The notes beneath the pieces are model-generated. The model worked only from the letters and a program-made list of their open reading frames with translations. It was not told the DNA's origin and did no database searches. From contig NZ_JADPKR010000053.1 of assembly GCF_023074055.1 (NCBI RefSeq), positions 62,001-126,000 on the forward strand: DNA of 64,000 nucleotides. Direction: 5' to 3'. Positions 17,506 through 26,693 of the stretch are shown here, one piece after another (position 1 is the first letter of the stretch; each line of letters begins with the position of its first letter). Source of the stretch: Bradyrhizobium sp. 141 (GTDB taxonomy: Bacteria; Pseudomonadota; Alphaproteobacteria; Rhizobiales; Xanthobacteraceae). The position numbers and the translations under genes are program-made.

Positions 17506-18960
17506 TCAGAACGATCCCAGCGCATTGCCCAACGCGATCACGGCCACCAGCGCCAGCAGCGACGTCACGATGCCCACCATGACGATGTCGAAATAGCTGT
17601 CGCGATGGGTCAGGCCGCAGATCGCGAGCAGGCTGACCACCGCGCCATTGTGCGGCAGGATGTCGAGGGTCCCCGAGCCGATCACCGCCACGCGATGCAT
17701 CAGCCCAAGGTCGATGCCGATACGCGCGGCAAGTTCGACATAGGTCTGGCCGAGGGCCTCGAGGGCGATGGTGAGGCCTCCCGACGCCGACCCGGTCAGC
17801 GCGGCCAGGATGTTGGTCGCGACGGCGAGCGAGACCAGTGGTCCGCCTTCGATCGCGAGGACCCAGTCGCGCACGATCGTGAACGCCGGCAGCGAGGCGA
17901 CGACGGCGCCGAAACCGACGAGGCTGGCGACGCTGAACGCGGGCAGAACCGACGCATTGGCCCCGGCGTCCATGGTCCGGCGGAGCGCCGGCAGGCGCGC
18001 CCAGTTCAGCGCGATGGTCGTGACGATGGCCGCAGCCAGCGCGACCGCGACCGACCACACGCCGGCAACGGCCGCGAGCGACGTGCCGCCGAAGCGCTGC
18101 TCGGCGAGGTAGCTGACGTCGAGCCGCGGCAGCACCACCAGTGACATCACGAGATTGACGGTCACGACGACGACCAGCGGCGCCACGGCGCTCAGCACCG
18201 GCGAAGCCTGGTCGCTGCGCTGACCATGCTGTAGCTCGGCTGGATCGAATTCGCGCGCAGTCGTCGCGCGCTCGCGCAAAAGCTCGTCGGCGGCGGCCTG
18301 CTCGATCGCGCCCTCGGCATCTTCGCCGTAGCCTTCTCCGGCGCGGCGCGCAGCTGCTTCGGCGCGGTGCAGCCACCACAACCCTGTCACGAGCATGATG
18401 AGCGAGGCAATGATGCCGAGCCCCGGTGCGGCGAACGGCGTCGTGCCGAAGAACGGCATCGGGATGGCGTTCTGGATCGACGGCGTGCCTGGCAAGGCCG
18501 ACATCGTGAAGGTCGACGTTCCCAGCACGATCGCAGCCGGGATCAGGCGACGCGGAATCGAAGCGGCGCGAAACAGCGAACGGGCCATGGGAACGATGAC
18601 GAAGAACGCGACGAACAGGCTGACGCCGCCATAAGTGACCAGCGCGCCGGCGAGCACGACCGCCAGGATCACGCGCCGCTCGCCGAGACGCTCCGCCATG
18701 AACCTGGCGACCGACGTCACCGCGCCGCAGTCGTCCATCAACTTGCCGAAGACGGCGCCGAGCAGAAAGATCGGGAAGAACTGCGCCAGGAATGCCGCTG
18801 CGTTCACCATGAACACCTGGGTCAGGTTCGCGAGCAGCGGCTCACCGTCGAACAGCGCGGCAACGAGTGCGGCGAGCGGCGCGAGCAGCAGGACGCTCCA
18901 GCCGCGGAAGGCGAACAACACGAGCAGACCGAGCCCGACGAGGAGGCCGAGGAGGCCCAT
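17506..18960 (-). CDS. GntP family permease
   Basis: 484-residue, about 12-span proton symporter of the gluconate/carboxylate GntP family. Recognisable segments are FLAQFFPIFLLGAVFGKLMDD, interrupted here for length (FPIFLLGAVFGKLMDDCGA), VTYGGVSLFVAFFVIVPMA and FTMSALPGTPSIQNAIPM. A cytoplasmic linker rich in Glu/Ala (residues about 205-250) separates two halves, and the C-terminal half has ALTGSASGGLTIALEALG and LPHNGAVVSLLAICGLTHRDSY. The substrate is a hydroxy or keto acid by family. It begins 3 bp after the patatin stop, so the two are co-transcribed. Confidence 0.88.
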   Translation of the reverse strand: MGLLGLLVGLGLLVLFAFRGWSVLLLAPLAALVAALFDGEPLLANLTQVFMVNAAAFLAQFFPIFLLGAVFGKLMDDCGAVTSVARFMAERLGERRVILAVVLAGALVTYGGVSLFVAFFVIVPMARSLFRAASIPRRLIPAAIVLGTSTFTMSALPGTPSIQNAIPMPFFGTTPFAAPGLGIIASLIMLVTGLWWLHRAEAAARRAGEGYGEDAEGAIEQAAADELLRERATTAREFDPAELQHGQRSDQASPVLSAVAPLVVVVTVNLVMSLVVLPRLDVSYLAEQRFGGTSLAAVAGVWSVAVALAAAIVTTIALNWARLPALRRTMDAGANASVLPAFSVASLVGFGAVVASLPAFTIVRDWVLAIEGGPLVSLAVATNILAALTGSASGGLTIALEALGQTYVELAARIGIDLGLMHRVAVIGSGTLDILPHNGAVVSLLAICGLTHRDSYFDIVMVGIVTSLLALVAVIALGNALGSF

Positions 18961-18963
18961 GTC

Positions 18964-19992
18964 TCAGCACTCCGACAGGAGGACGTCGAGATCGGCGGTC
19001 GATTGCCGGCCGATGTCGGCACCATGCTCGGCGAGAAACGCGTCTGCGGCCATGCGCCCCTCGGCGCGCAGCATCGAGACGAACTCCCACTCCGCGTTGA
19101 GTTTCGAGGAGGCCCCGAACTTCGCCAGCATGTCGCTCTTGATCCGATGGGTCCGCATCTTGGCCCAGCGCGCGCCCTCTCCGCTGCCGGGATCAGCCGC
19201 CTGGCGCAGCAGCGCGATCATGCGCAACTCCTTCATCAGCGGCGAGTTGAAGGAGATTTCGTTGAGCCGGTTGAGGATCTCCGCGGCCGTCCGCGGCTCC
19301 TCCAGCCGCTCGGTCGGATTAATCTGGACGAGAATGGTGTCGTGCGCGTCGCTTTCGCGGACGAGCGGCGTGATCGTCGGGTTGCCGGCGAAGCCGCCGT
19401 CCCAATAGGGCTCGCCGTCGATCTCGATGGCGCGGAACATGGTCGGCAGGCAGGCCGATGCCAGCAGCACGTCAGCCGTGATCTCCGCGTTGCGGAAGAT
19501 ACGGCCGCGCCCGGTGCGGACCCGCGTCGCAGTGATGAACAGCTGGATCGGCGAGCGCGCGAGCCGCTCGAAATCGATGCTCTCGGCCAGCACCGCGCGC
19601 AGCGGATTGTAGCCGGTCGGATTGAGATCGTAGGGCGACAGCACACGCGACATCAGGTCGGTGAGGATGTAGGCCGGTGACGTATCGAGGGTCCAGCGCC
19701 CCATCAAGCGATCGAGCGGCGAGCGCTGGAGCGGGCTGAAGGCCGCGGCCTTCGAAACACGTCGCCAGTATTGTTCGAGCGCCTCACGCGCGCCCTCGGC
19801 GCCGCCGGCCGTCCAGCCATCCGCCAGCACCGCCGCATTCATCGCGCCCGCGGAGGTTCCGGAGATCGCGGCGATGCTGAGCCGGTGTTCCTCCAGCAGG
19901 CGATCAAGCACGCCCCAGGAGAAGGCGCCGTGCGAACCGCCGCCCTGAAGCGCGAGATCGATCAGTACCGCGTCCCGTTCCATGGCGGACAC
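18964..19992 (-). CDS. patatin-like phospholipase
   Basis: 342-residue Ser-Asp dyad lipase acting on acyl glycerolipids, probably cytoplasmic or membrane-peripheral. The oxyanion hole is LALQGGGSHGAF (residues 13-24), the nucleophile elbow is SGTSAGAMNA (Ser about 47) and the catalytic Asp is in WDGGFAGNP. The family's DGG is intact, so an active enzyme is expected. The longest reading uses GTG at 19992; ATG at 19983 is an equally possible start and neither has a clear Shine-Dalgarno. It is the first gene of a pair with the GntP permease; a 12-bp-arm inverted repeat lies just upstream. Confidence 0.88.
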   Translation of the reverse strand: MSAMERDAVLIDLALQGGGSHGAFSWGVLDRLLEEHRLSIAAISGTSAGAMNAAVLADGWTAGGAEGAREALEQYWRRVSKAAAFSPLQRSPLDRLMGRWTLDTSPAYILTDLMSRVLSPYDLNPTGYNPLRAVLAESIDFERLARSPIQLFITATRVRTGRGRIFRNAEITADVLLASACLPTMFRAIEIDGEPYWDGGFAGNPTITPLVRESDAHDTILVQINPTERLEEPRTAAEILNRLNEISFNSPLMKELRMIALLRQAADPGSGEGARWAKMRTHRIKSDMLAKFGASSKLNAEWEFVSMLRAEGRMAADAFLAEHGADIGRQSTADLDVLLSEC

Positions 19993-20009
19993 TCACGCGA
20001 CTGAAGTTC

Positions 20010-20042
20010 AAATTCGACATGATTCTTGACCATGTCGAATTT
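20010..20042. promoter_or_regulatory. long inverted repeat upstream of the patatin gene
   Basis: Perfect 12-bp arms AAATTCGACATG / CATGTCGAATTT separated by 9 bp, 18 bp before the patatin GTG. It could be a repressor operator or, read from serA, an AT-ended terminator. Confidence 0.45.
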
Positions 20043-20090
20043 GGCGACAGTGTGAGAGCAGTTGCGACAAGATGCAACCGGAACGTGGGG

Positions 20091-20159
20091 CTCTAAATTC
20101 TAATTTTGACGCGTTTTCTTTGCGCGAACCGGTATCCATTTCGCTCGAAAACGCTCTAG
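20091..20159. repeat. intergenic palindromic element supplying the serA stop codon
   Basis: AT-rich left part, GCGTTTTC at 20111-20118 pairing with GAAAACGC at 20147-20154 around CGCGAACCGGTATCC. The sequence matches a short palindromic family I associate with Rhizobiales. The serA stop (TAG, 20156-20158) lies inside it, so the element has been inserted at or over the gene end. Confidence 0.55.
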
Positions 20160-21400
20160 TGCTCGAATACCAGCCGCGCGCCGATCGTGCCGTCGAGGCC
20201 ACGTATCTGCTGGAGCAGCGCGTCTGAATCCTGGCCGCCGAGATCGGCATCGAGCACGACGTAACCGAGATCGCCGGCGGTCTCCAGATATTGCGCGGCG
20301 ATGTTGATGTCGCGCTGGAGGAAGACCTCGTTGAGGCGCCGCAGCATGCCGGGCACGTTGCGATGGACATGACTGAAGCGCGCGCCGGCGGGACGCAGAT
20401 GCAGCTGCACTTCCGGGAAATTCACCGCGCCCATGGTCGATCCCGTGATGAAATAATCGACCAGCTTGCGCGCGACTTCCCCACCGATGCGCTCCTGCGC
20501 CTCTTCGGTGGAGCCGCCGATATGCGGCGTGAGGATGACGTTCTCGAGGCCCTGCACCGGGCTGTTGAAGCGATCCGCGTTCGAAGACGGCTCGACCGGG
20601 AACACGTCGATGGCGGCGCCGGCAAGGTGACCGTCGCGCAAGGCGCGCGCGAGCGCATCGAGATCGACCACGGTGCCGCGACTGTTGTTGATCAGGAACG
20701 AGCCCGGCTTCATCGCCCGCAGTTCCTTCTCGCCGATCATGCCCGCGGTCTCCGGCGTCTCCGGCACGTGCAGGCTGACGACGTCGCTCTGCGCGAGCAG
20801 CTCTTCCAGTCTCTCGACCGGCTCGGTGTTGCCGTGGCGGAGCTTGTCGGTGCGGTCGAAGTAGATCACGCGCATGCCGATCGCCTCGGCCAGCGTCGAG
20901 AGCTGGGAGCCGATATTGCCGTAGCCGACAATGCCGAGGGTGCGGCCGCGCACCTCGCGGCTGCCGGTCGCCGATTTGTCCCAGCCGCCCTCATGCGCCG
21001 ACACCGAACGCGGGAAGATCCGCCGCAGCAGCATCACGATTTCGCCGATCACGAGCTCGGCGACGCTGCGCGTGTTGGAGAACGGCGCGTTGAACACGGG
21101 AATGCCGCGCTTGCGCGCCGCCATGAGATCGACCTGGTTGGTGCCGACGCTGAAGCAGCCGACCGCGAGCAGCTGGTCGGCGGCCCCGAGCACCTCGTCG
21201 GTGATCTGGGTGCGCGAGCGGATACCGAGCAGCGACACGCCCTTGAGGGCGCGCCGCAGGTCCTCACCGTCCAGCGCCTTGGTCAGCCGCTCGAGATTGG
21301 TGAAGCCCGCGCTCCTGAACAGATCCACGGCACTGTCATTGACGCCTTCGAGCAGCAGCGCCTTGGCGCTCCGCTCAGGGCTTTGGCCTGGGGCTGGCAT
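20156..21400 (-). CDS. serA: D-3-phosphoglycerate dehydrogenase
   Basis: First enzyme of serine synthesis: oxidises 3-phosphoglycerate to 3-phosphohydroxypyruvate with NAD. 414 residues, the short E. coli-like form with one C-terminal ACT domain (about 340-414: RFSHVHRNVPGMLRRLN, DLGYVVLDAD). Catalytic and cofactor motifs are GTNQVDLMAARKRGIPVFN, GIVGYGNIGSQLS (Rossmann), SLHVPETPET, NNSRGTVVD and LTPHIGGSTEEAQ. The ACT domain implies serine feedback. The ATG at 21400 has GGAGA upstream; the longer in-frame extension is non-conserved. The stop codon lies in a repeat element. Confidence 0.93.
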   Translation of the reverse strand: MPAPGQSPERSAKALLLEGVNDSAVDLFRSAGFTNLERLTKALDGEDLRRALKGVSLLGIRSRTQITDEVLGAADQLLAVGCFSVGTNQVDLMAARKRGIPVFNAPFSNTRSVAELVIGEIVMLLRRIFPRSVSAHEGGWDKSATGSREVRGRTLGIVGYGNIGSQLSTLAEAIGMRVIYFDRTDKLRHGNTEPVERLEELLAQSDVVSLHVPETPETAGMIGEKELRAMKPGSFLINNSRGTVVDLDALARALRDGHLAGAAIDVFPVEPSSNADRFNSPVQGLENVILTPHIGGSTEEAQERIGGEVARKLVDYFITGSTMGAVNFPEVQLHLRPAGARFSHVHRNVPGMLRRLNEVFLQRDINIAAQYLETAGDLGYVVLDADLGGQDSDALLQQIRGLDGTIGARLVFEH

Positions 21401-21535
21401 GGTGTCTCCATAGATGGCGGCTTTGCCGCAGCTCTTAGACCGCGGAGGAGGCCAAGCACAATAGGGATCGGATACGGGGAGAAGATGGCGGGTAATAGAG
21501 GAGCCCGGCATCCCACCAGCGCTCACAATAGCTGT

Positions 21536-21667
21536 CCCGTCATCCTGAGGCGCGAGACATGGGACGCAACGCGTCCCATGGGGAGCCTCGAAGGATGAAC
21601 GGCCCCGATGCAGCCGGGCCGTCGCCCTTCGAGGGTCGCTAAGAAGCGGCCACCTCAGGGTGACGGG
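21536..21667. repeat. 132-bp palindromic element
   Basis: Outer arms CCCGTCATCCTGAGG (21536-21550) and CCTCAGGGTGACGGG (21653-21667) are complementary with one mismatch, and internal complementary blocks GAGCCTCGAAGGATGAACGGCC and GGCCGTCGCCCTTCGAGGGTC-like (quoted in part: GCCTCGAAGG / CCCTTCGAGG) extend the stem. It is a non-coding MITE-like repeat of a type common in Bradyrhizobium (from memory) and abuts the 3' end of the rhodanese gene. Confidence 0.7.
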
Positions 21668-21668
21668 A

Positions 21669-22901
21669 TCAAATCACATAAAACCCATGCGTGCCGTCGC
21701 GGCGGAGCTGCTCGACCAGCCCATATTCCCAATCGAGATAGGCCTGCATCGCAGCTTGCGCGACGTCGGTGCCTTCATAGGGCCGGCGGTAACGGTGGGC
21801 CGGATCGGGCTTGGGCAGCACGCGCGGCGGGCCGATCTCGAGCGCGCCGTCATAGCCTCCCTCCAGCACATAGACCTCCCAACCCATCTGCGCCAGCCAC
21901 GACGCCGTCATGTCGGCGCGGACGCTCCTGTCGTCGGTCAGGACGATGCGCGCCCCGCGCACCGGCGCGGCCATGTCGGTTTCCTGGACGAGCTGGCCCC
22001 CCGGATAATGCCGGAAGCCCGGGAGATGGCCGGCCGCATACTCTTGCGCGTCGCGCACGTCGAAGCGATAGAGCGTGCGGCCAGACTGTGCAACAAGTGC
22101 AGCCATCTCGTTCTCGCCGATGTGGCGCACGCCGGCGCGATAGGCGACATCGCGCGCATTAGCCGGACCACCCTCGAACGGCCCGATCGCGCCGCGCCTG
22201 TCGGCGCCGTGGTCGAGCGCGTGCCGCGCCAGCGTCCAGCCGATGGTGCCGTTGCGCAGCGCGCGCACCCTGTTGGGCACGCCGGCATTGATCAGCGACT
22301 GGGTGCCGATGATGGAGCGGGTGCGGCCGGCACAATTGACGATGATGGTGGTTTCAGGATCCGGCGCGGCCTGCCCTGCCCGCAACACCAGCTCCGCGCC
22401 GGGCACGCTGACCGAGCCCGGAATGTTCATGGTCGCGTATTCGTCGAAACGGCGGACGTCGAGGATGGCGATGTTGGCCTTGTTCGCGATCAGCTTGGCC
22501 ACCTCGTCGGCACTGAGCGACGGCGTGTGCCGCCGCGCTTCGACCAACTCGCCGAACGCCTTCGAATAGGAATTGACGTCCTCGAAGACCTCATAGCCCG
22601 CCGCAAGCCAGGCCTTCAGCCCGCCGTCAAGCACGCTGATATTGGTATAGCCGAGCGCGGCAAGACGTTCGGCGCCGGTCGCGACCAACCCCTCACTATT
22701 GTCATAGAGCACGATGGCCACGTCCTTGCGCGGCAGCCTCGCCTCGGCCTCGATCGCAATCCGGTCGACAGCCATATTGGCGGCGAACAGCGGATGCCCC
22801 GTCGCGAAGCCTGCCTCGTATCTGAGATCGAGCAGCGTGATCTCCTCGCGCAGCAGCAGCGCGCGGCGGATGTCGGCGGGGGTGACGGTGGAGAGCTTCA
22901 T
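21669..22901 (-). CDS. triple-rhodanese-domain protein
   Basis: 410 residues with three rhodanese folds in tandem: about 8-105, 128-230 and 258-350. Only the middle domain has a sulfur-carrying cysteine (Cys190 in VNCAGRTRS). The first has YDNSEG and the third has TDDRSV at the same loop, both lacking Cys. Each retains surrounding fold motifs (LLDLRYEAGFATGH, ILDVRRFDEYATMNIPGS, RFDVRDAQEYAAGHLPG). This suggests a single-turnover sulfurtransferase core flanked by non-catalytic domains that may recognise a partner or substrate. Monocistronic; a short C-terminal helical tail (DWEYGLVEQL) follows domain three. Confidence 0.87.
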   Translation of the reverse strand: MKLSTVTPADIRRALLLREEITLLDLRYEAGFATGHPLFAANMAVDRIAIEAEARLPRKDVAIVLYDNSEGLVATGAERLAALGYTNISVLDGGLKAWLAAGYEVFEDVNSYSKAFGELVEARRHTPSLSADEVAKLIANKANIAILDVRRFDEYATMNIPGSVSVPGAELVLRAGQAAPDPETTIIVNCAGRTRSIIGTQSLINAGVPNRVRALRNGTIGWTLARHALDHGADRRGAIGPFEGGPANARDVAYRAGVRHIGENEMAALVAQSGRTLYRFDVRDAQEYAAGHLPGFRHYPGGQLVQETDMAAPVRGARIVLTDDRSVRADMTASWLAQMGWEVYVLEGGYDGALEIGPPRVLPKPDPAHRYRRPYEGTDVAQAAMQAYLDWEYGLVEQLRRDGTHGFYVI

Positions 22902-22973
22902 GGCATGGGACCCTGACAGGGATAAGCCATGGGCTTTTGACCGATTGGAAGCGTGTTGGCTAGCCTTGTCGGC

Positions 22974-24152
22974 TTACTCGCCCGGAACGAGCCGCGCCAG
23001 CGGCTGCGCCGGGCGGCGCAGCTTGCGGCGCGACAGATAGAGCAGGATGCCGGTGACCGCGAACAACGGCATCAGGATCGCAGCGATCATGAACGCGAGC
23101 TTGCCGGGCCAACCCAGGATCGCGCCGCGATGGATGTCGTAGATGGCCGCGATGATCGTTTCGCCGAATGTCTTGTCGGCATAGCGCTCCGCGGACACCA
23201 ACTGCCCGGTGACGGCGTCGATGCGGAATTCGTCGCGCGCGGTCTCGAGCAACGACGCTTTCCCCCACGACCGGATCCGTATCGCCGTGCCCGGACCGGC
23301 CGGCAGCGTCAGCAAGGCCTTGGAGAACCGATCGCCCTCTTCGCGCTGGAACGTCGTCCAGGCCCGATCAAATCCGATTGCGACAGGCTCGGCGCGGCCT
23401 TCCGGGCGCGGCGGCTTGATCGCCATCTTCGCTGCGGTGACGTGCGGACGCGATAGCAGCCAGGTCACGCCGTCCTTGTACCATTCAAAGGAGAAATACA
23501 GCCCGGTGAGCGTCATCGTCAGATAGACCGGCAGGACCCAGGTGCCGATCACGGTGTGCAGCGACCGGTGCAGGGCGCGGCCGCCGAGCCCGAGATTTGG
23601 TTTCAGCCACATCTTCACGCTGCCCGCGCGACGCGGCCAGCGCAGCACGAGGCCCGACACCAACATGACGATGAGGCCGAGCGCGATCGTGCCGGTGATC
23701 GGGCGTCCCCAGCCCTTGCCGTCGCCGGGGATCAGGAGCCAGCGATGCAGCCTGCGCACGGTCGCGAAGAACGCCTCGCCGCGGGGCGAGCCCAGCACGC
23801 GCGCATCATAGGGATCAACATAGAGCGAGGTCGGGCGTCCGCCCTGCTCGTCGCGGCCGAAGCGGACATGAACCGCCGCCGACGGATCGCTCGACAGGGT
23901 GACGGCGGCGACCTTGCCGAGATCCTGTGCCGCCTTCAGCCGCGCGACCAGCGCGTCCGGCGTCAGCGCCGGTGCCGGACGCGGCACGACCTGCATGATC
24001 TCAGCGTTGAGATGGTCGACGATCTCGTCCTCAAAACTCATGATCGCGCCGGTCAGCGCGATCAGGGACAACAGCAGCGCGAGGACCAGGCCGGCGATGG
24101 AATGGACCTGGAACAGGACCGCCTTGATCATGTGTCCCAACCGCGCTGCCAT
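22974..24152 (-). CDS. PepSY-associated TM protein (FegB-like)
   Basis: 392-residue inner-membrane protein of the PepSY_TM family, usually linked to siderophore utilisation as a putative ferric-siderophore reductase. Four spans: about 13-37 (SIAGLVLALLLSLIALTGAIMSF), near 150-172, 197-220 and 345-370. His residues sit at membrane faces (FQVHSIAG, RRLHRWLLIPG, ALHRSLHTVIG, YDIHRGAILG), consistent with bis-heme or metal coordination. It starts 2 bp after the TonB receptor stop codon, so the pair is an operon resembling fegAB of Bradyrhizobium. The substrate is inferred, not shown. Confidence 0.87.
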   Translation of the reverse strand: MAARLGHMIKAVLFQVHSIAGLVLALLLSLIALTGAIMSFEDEIVDHLNAEIMQVVPRPAPALTPDALVARLKAAQDLGKVAAVTLSSDPSAAVHVRFGRDEQGGRPTSLYVDPYDARVLGSPRGEAFFATVRRLHRWLLIPGDGKGWGRPITGTIALGLIVMLVSGLVLRWPRRAGSVKMWLKPNLGLGGRALHRSLHTVIGTWVLPVYLTMTLTGLYFSFEWYKDGVTWLLSRPHVTAAKMAIKPPRPEGRAEPVAIGFDRAWTTFQREEGDRFSKALLTLPAGPGTAIRIRSWGKASLLETARDEFRIDAVTGQLVSAERYADKTFGETIIAAIYDIHRGAILGWPGKLAFMIAAILMPLFAVTGILLYLSRRKLRRPAQPLARLVPGE

Positions 24153-24154
24153 CG

Positions 24155-26482
24155 CTAGAACTTCACCGTTGCCGACAGCGAGACGCGCCGCGCGTCGCCG
24201 ATCGCGACATTGAGATTGTTGACGGCGGACGTGTAGTAGACGGTGTCGAACAGGTTCTTGACGTTGAGTTGATAGATGACCGGCAGGGTCTGGTACTTCG
24301 TCTCGTAGGTCGCGAAAACATCCGCGACGATATAGGACGGCAATACAAAAGTGTTCAAGGCGTCACCAGGCCGGTCGCCGACATAGCGAGCTCCGCCGCC
24401 GAGCCTGAGCTGTCCGGGAAGCGCCGTGCCGAAATCGTAGACCAGATAGAGCGATGCCGTGTTCATCGCGACGTTCTGCAATTGCTTGCCGGCATATGTC
24501 GGATCCTGGGTCACACGCGCATCGGTGTAGCCATAGCTGCCGATCATGCTCCAATTGTCGGAGAGCCGACCGGTGACGTCGAGCTCGACGCCGCGCGAGC
24601 GCACCTTGCCGGCCGCCGTATAGACGTTCAGGCCGAGCGCGGGACTGAACTGACTGACCAGCACGTTCTGCTTCTCGATGTCGTAGACCGCGAGCGTGCC
24701 TGAGAGACGCTTGTTGAGATCGAATTTGAGACCGGTCTCGTACTGCGTGCCCTCCTCCGGCGCGATGTTCGAACCCAGCACGAAGCCACCGCTGTTGGTC
24801 AACGGCGCAATCGTCGAGTTCGGCTTCAGCGACTGGGTGTAGCTCGCATAGAGCGAAAGCTGATCCGTGAGCTTGAGAATTGCGCCGCCGAGCGGCAATA
24901 CCTTGTCCGCGGAGACGTTGGTATTGACTATGAAGGGCTTCCCGCGTCCGGCCAATTGGTCGTAGTCCATGTAGCGCACGCCGCCGACCAACGCCAACCG
25001 TTCGGTCAGATGCAGCGTGTCCTGGAAGAACAGCGACCACTGGCCGAGCTTGTCAGTCTGGGCGCTATCGGTGGGGGAAACGGTCGTGCCCGGCCCGATC
25101 AGGCCGTAGACGGGGTTGTAAAAATTGAAGGAGGGAGTGGTCTGCCGGATCAGACTGTCGCGATAGATGGTGCGATACTGGCCGTCGCCGCCAAATACCA
25201 CATCGTTACGCATGTTGCCGAGCCAGAACCCGCCCGAAATGTAGGACGTCCCATAACTCGAATTGCTGAGCGAGCCCCGCGTGCCGTCATTGCTGCGCGT
25301 CTCGACGCCGGTCGTGGCATTGACGCCCGTGATACGGAGCTGGTTCGCGCTGAAAGTCTCGGTGTTGTAGCTGTAGCCCGCAAAGAGCTTCCAGTCCTGG
25401 TTAAGTCGATGCTCGACCGAGGCCTGGATCAGGTCCGACGTGCCCCACGTGTTGTTGAAGGGCTCGTCAAGCCGGCGCGTCTTCGGGATCGCCAGCGGAG
25501 CGCCGTTGACGAACGCCGTGCCGCGGTCGAACGGGTAGATAAACTCACGGTGCTCGTAGTTGAGCTGCATCGTGGTGTCCTGACCGTACCAGGCCAGCGA
25601 CGGCGCCACCAGCATCTCGCGGTGACGGCCGAAATTGCGCCAATAGTCCTCGCTGACGCCGTAGCCGATGAAGCGATAGGCAAGGCCCTGGTCGCCGATC
25701 GGACCGGTGACGTCGAGCAGGCCATCGGCGCCGGTCTTGGAAGCATTGAATGCCGAGCCGAGCAGCGTGACCGAGCCATGCTGATAGAGCTCCGGACGTT
25801 TGCTGATGGTGTTGACGATGCCGCCTGGATCCATGATGCCGTAGAGCAGTGAGGCCGGCCCCTTCAACACCTCGACGCTTTCGACCGCGGGATTGAAGCT
25901 TCGGCCCTGCACCAGCGGCATGCCGTTGCGCATGATCGAACCGTCGCGATTGTCGCCGAAGCCGCGGCGGATGACGGCGTCCTGGCTGCCCGCGAGCGTG
26001 TTGGTCTGGGTGACGCCGGAGACGTTGATGAGCGCATCATCGATGTTGCGCGGGAGCTGGTCCTTCAACACCTGCTCGGGCACGACGTTGACGGCCTGGG
26101 ATGTGTCGAGCGGGGACGCGCCGCTGCGCAGCGTGGTCGCGCTCGGCATCGCGCGGTAACCGAGCTTTGCGGCCTGCTGCGCGGCGGCTTCCGCGGCCGC
26201 GCGCTCCGAAAGCGTCGGCGCTGCAGGTGCGGTATCGCGATTGCGCTGGCGCGCGGCGGTCTGCGCGCGGCGTGAAGACGGCTCCGATGGGCGCGCCGTT
26301 TTCGGCCGTTGTGCCGGCGCCTCCACCGTCACCGGCGGCAACGCCGATTGCGCCTGCGCGGTCGTCGTGTTGGAGGGAGATTCGGCGAGCAGCACGACTG
26401 CTCCGATGAGAAGACCTGCACGGCGCTTGCCGGCACGATGACGATGGCCGCTGGCGCGCTGGCCATCCAGATGAGCACGCAC
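24155..26482 (-). CDS. TonB-dependent siderophore receptor (FegA-like)
   Basis: Outer-membrane ferric-siderophore receptor of 775 residues, energised by TonB. Signal region about 20-45 (LLIGAVVLLAE...TTAQAQS) from a GTG start with a poor Shine-Dalgarno; the start is uncertain. A Pro/Ala/Arg-rich linker (50-110) precedes the plug: PLDTSQAVNVVPEQVLKDQ, DALINVSGVTQTNT, RRGFGDNRDGSIMRNGM, VEVLKGPASLLYGIMDPGG. A 22-strand barrel follows, with NVKNLFDTVYYTS and terminal Phe (VSLSATVKF). The PepSY gene follows directly. The family includes ferrichrome receptors such as FegA; the actual ligand is unknown. Iron-responsive control is likely given repeats upstream. Confidence 0.9.
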   Translation of the reverse strand: MRAHLDGQRASGHRHRAGKRRAGLLIGAVVLLAESPSNTTTAQAQSALPPVTVEAPAQRPKTARPSEPSSRRAQTAARQRNRDTAPAAPTLSERAAAEAAAQQAAKLGYRAMPSATTLRSGASPLDTSQAVNVVPEQVLKDQLPRNIDDALINVSGVTQTNTLAGSQDAVIRRGFGDNRDGSIMRNGMPLVQGRSFNPAVESVEVLKGPASLLYGIMDPGGIVNTISKRPELYQHGSVTLLGSAFNASKTGADGLLDVTGPIGDQGLAYRFIGYGVSEDYWRNFGRHREMLVAPSLAWYGQDTTMQLNYEHREFIYPFDRGTAFVNGAPLAIPKTRRLDEPFNNTWGTSDLIQASVEHRLNQDWKLFAGYSYNTETFSANQLRITGVNATTGVETRSNDGTRGSLSNSSYGTSYISGGFWLGNMRNDVVFGGDGQYRTIYRDSLIRQTTPSFNFYNPVYGLIGPGTTVSPTDSAQTDKLGQWSLFFQDTLHLTERLALVGGVRYMDYDQLAGRGKPFIVNTNVSADKVLPLGGAILKLTDQLSLYASYTQSLKPNSTIAPLTNSGGFVLGSNIAPEEGTQYETGLKFDLNKRLSGTLAVYDIEKQNVLVSQFSPALGLNVYTAAGKVRSRGVELDVTGRLSDNWSMIGSYGYTDARVTQDPTYAGKQLQNVAMNTASLYLVYDFGTALPGQLRLGGGARYVGDRPGDALNTFVLPSYIVADVFATYETKYQTLPVIYQLNVKNLFDTVYYTSAVNNLNVAIGDARRVSLSATVKF

Positions 26483-26565
26483 GTTCGATTCACTTCCAAG
26501 TCAGACACGGCATTGAAGCTCGCGCGTCTAACAGCCGCGGGAGGTTAAGAGAACCGCAGGCGGAC

Positions 26566-26594
26566 TTGAATCGCTCTAGTGTTGAATCGTTCTA
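26566..26594 (-). promoter_or_regulatory. tandem TTGAATCG(C/T)TCTA repeats, candidate iron-responsive site
   Basis: TTGAATCGCTCTA at 26566-26578 and TTGAATCGTTCTA at 26582-26594, a 16-bp periodic direct repeat 84 bp before the receptor start. The second copy reads TTGAA-TCG-TTCTAA, close to a TTnGAA-N3-TTCnAA inverted repeat as found in iron-control elements bound by Irr in Bradyrhizobium. Inference from position and partial symmetry. Confidence 0.4.
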
Positions 26595-26693
26595 AGAACG
26601 GATCGGCATCCAAAGGCAACCTTTAATGCCGCCGCGCCGGATGCAACACGTCGTGCGCGAATCCGCCACGGCGTGTCGCGATTTTGTGCGGCC

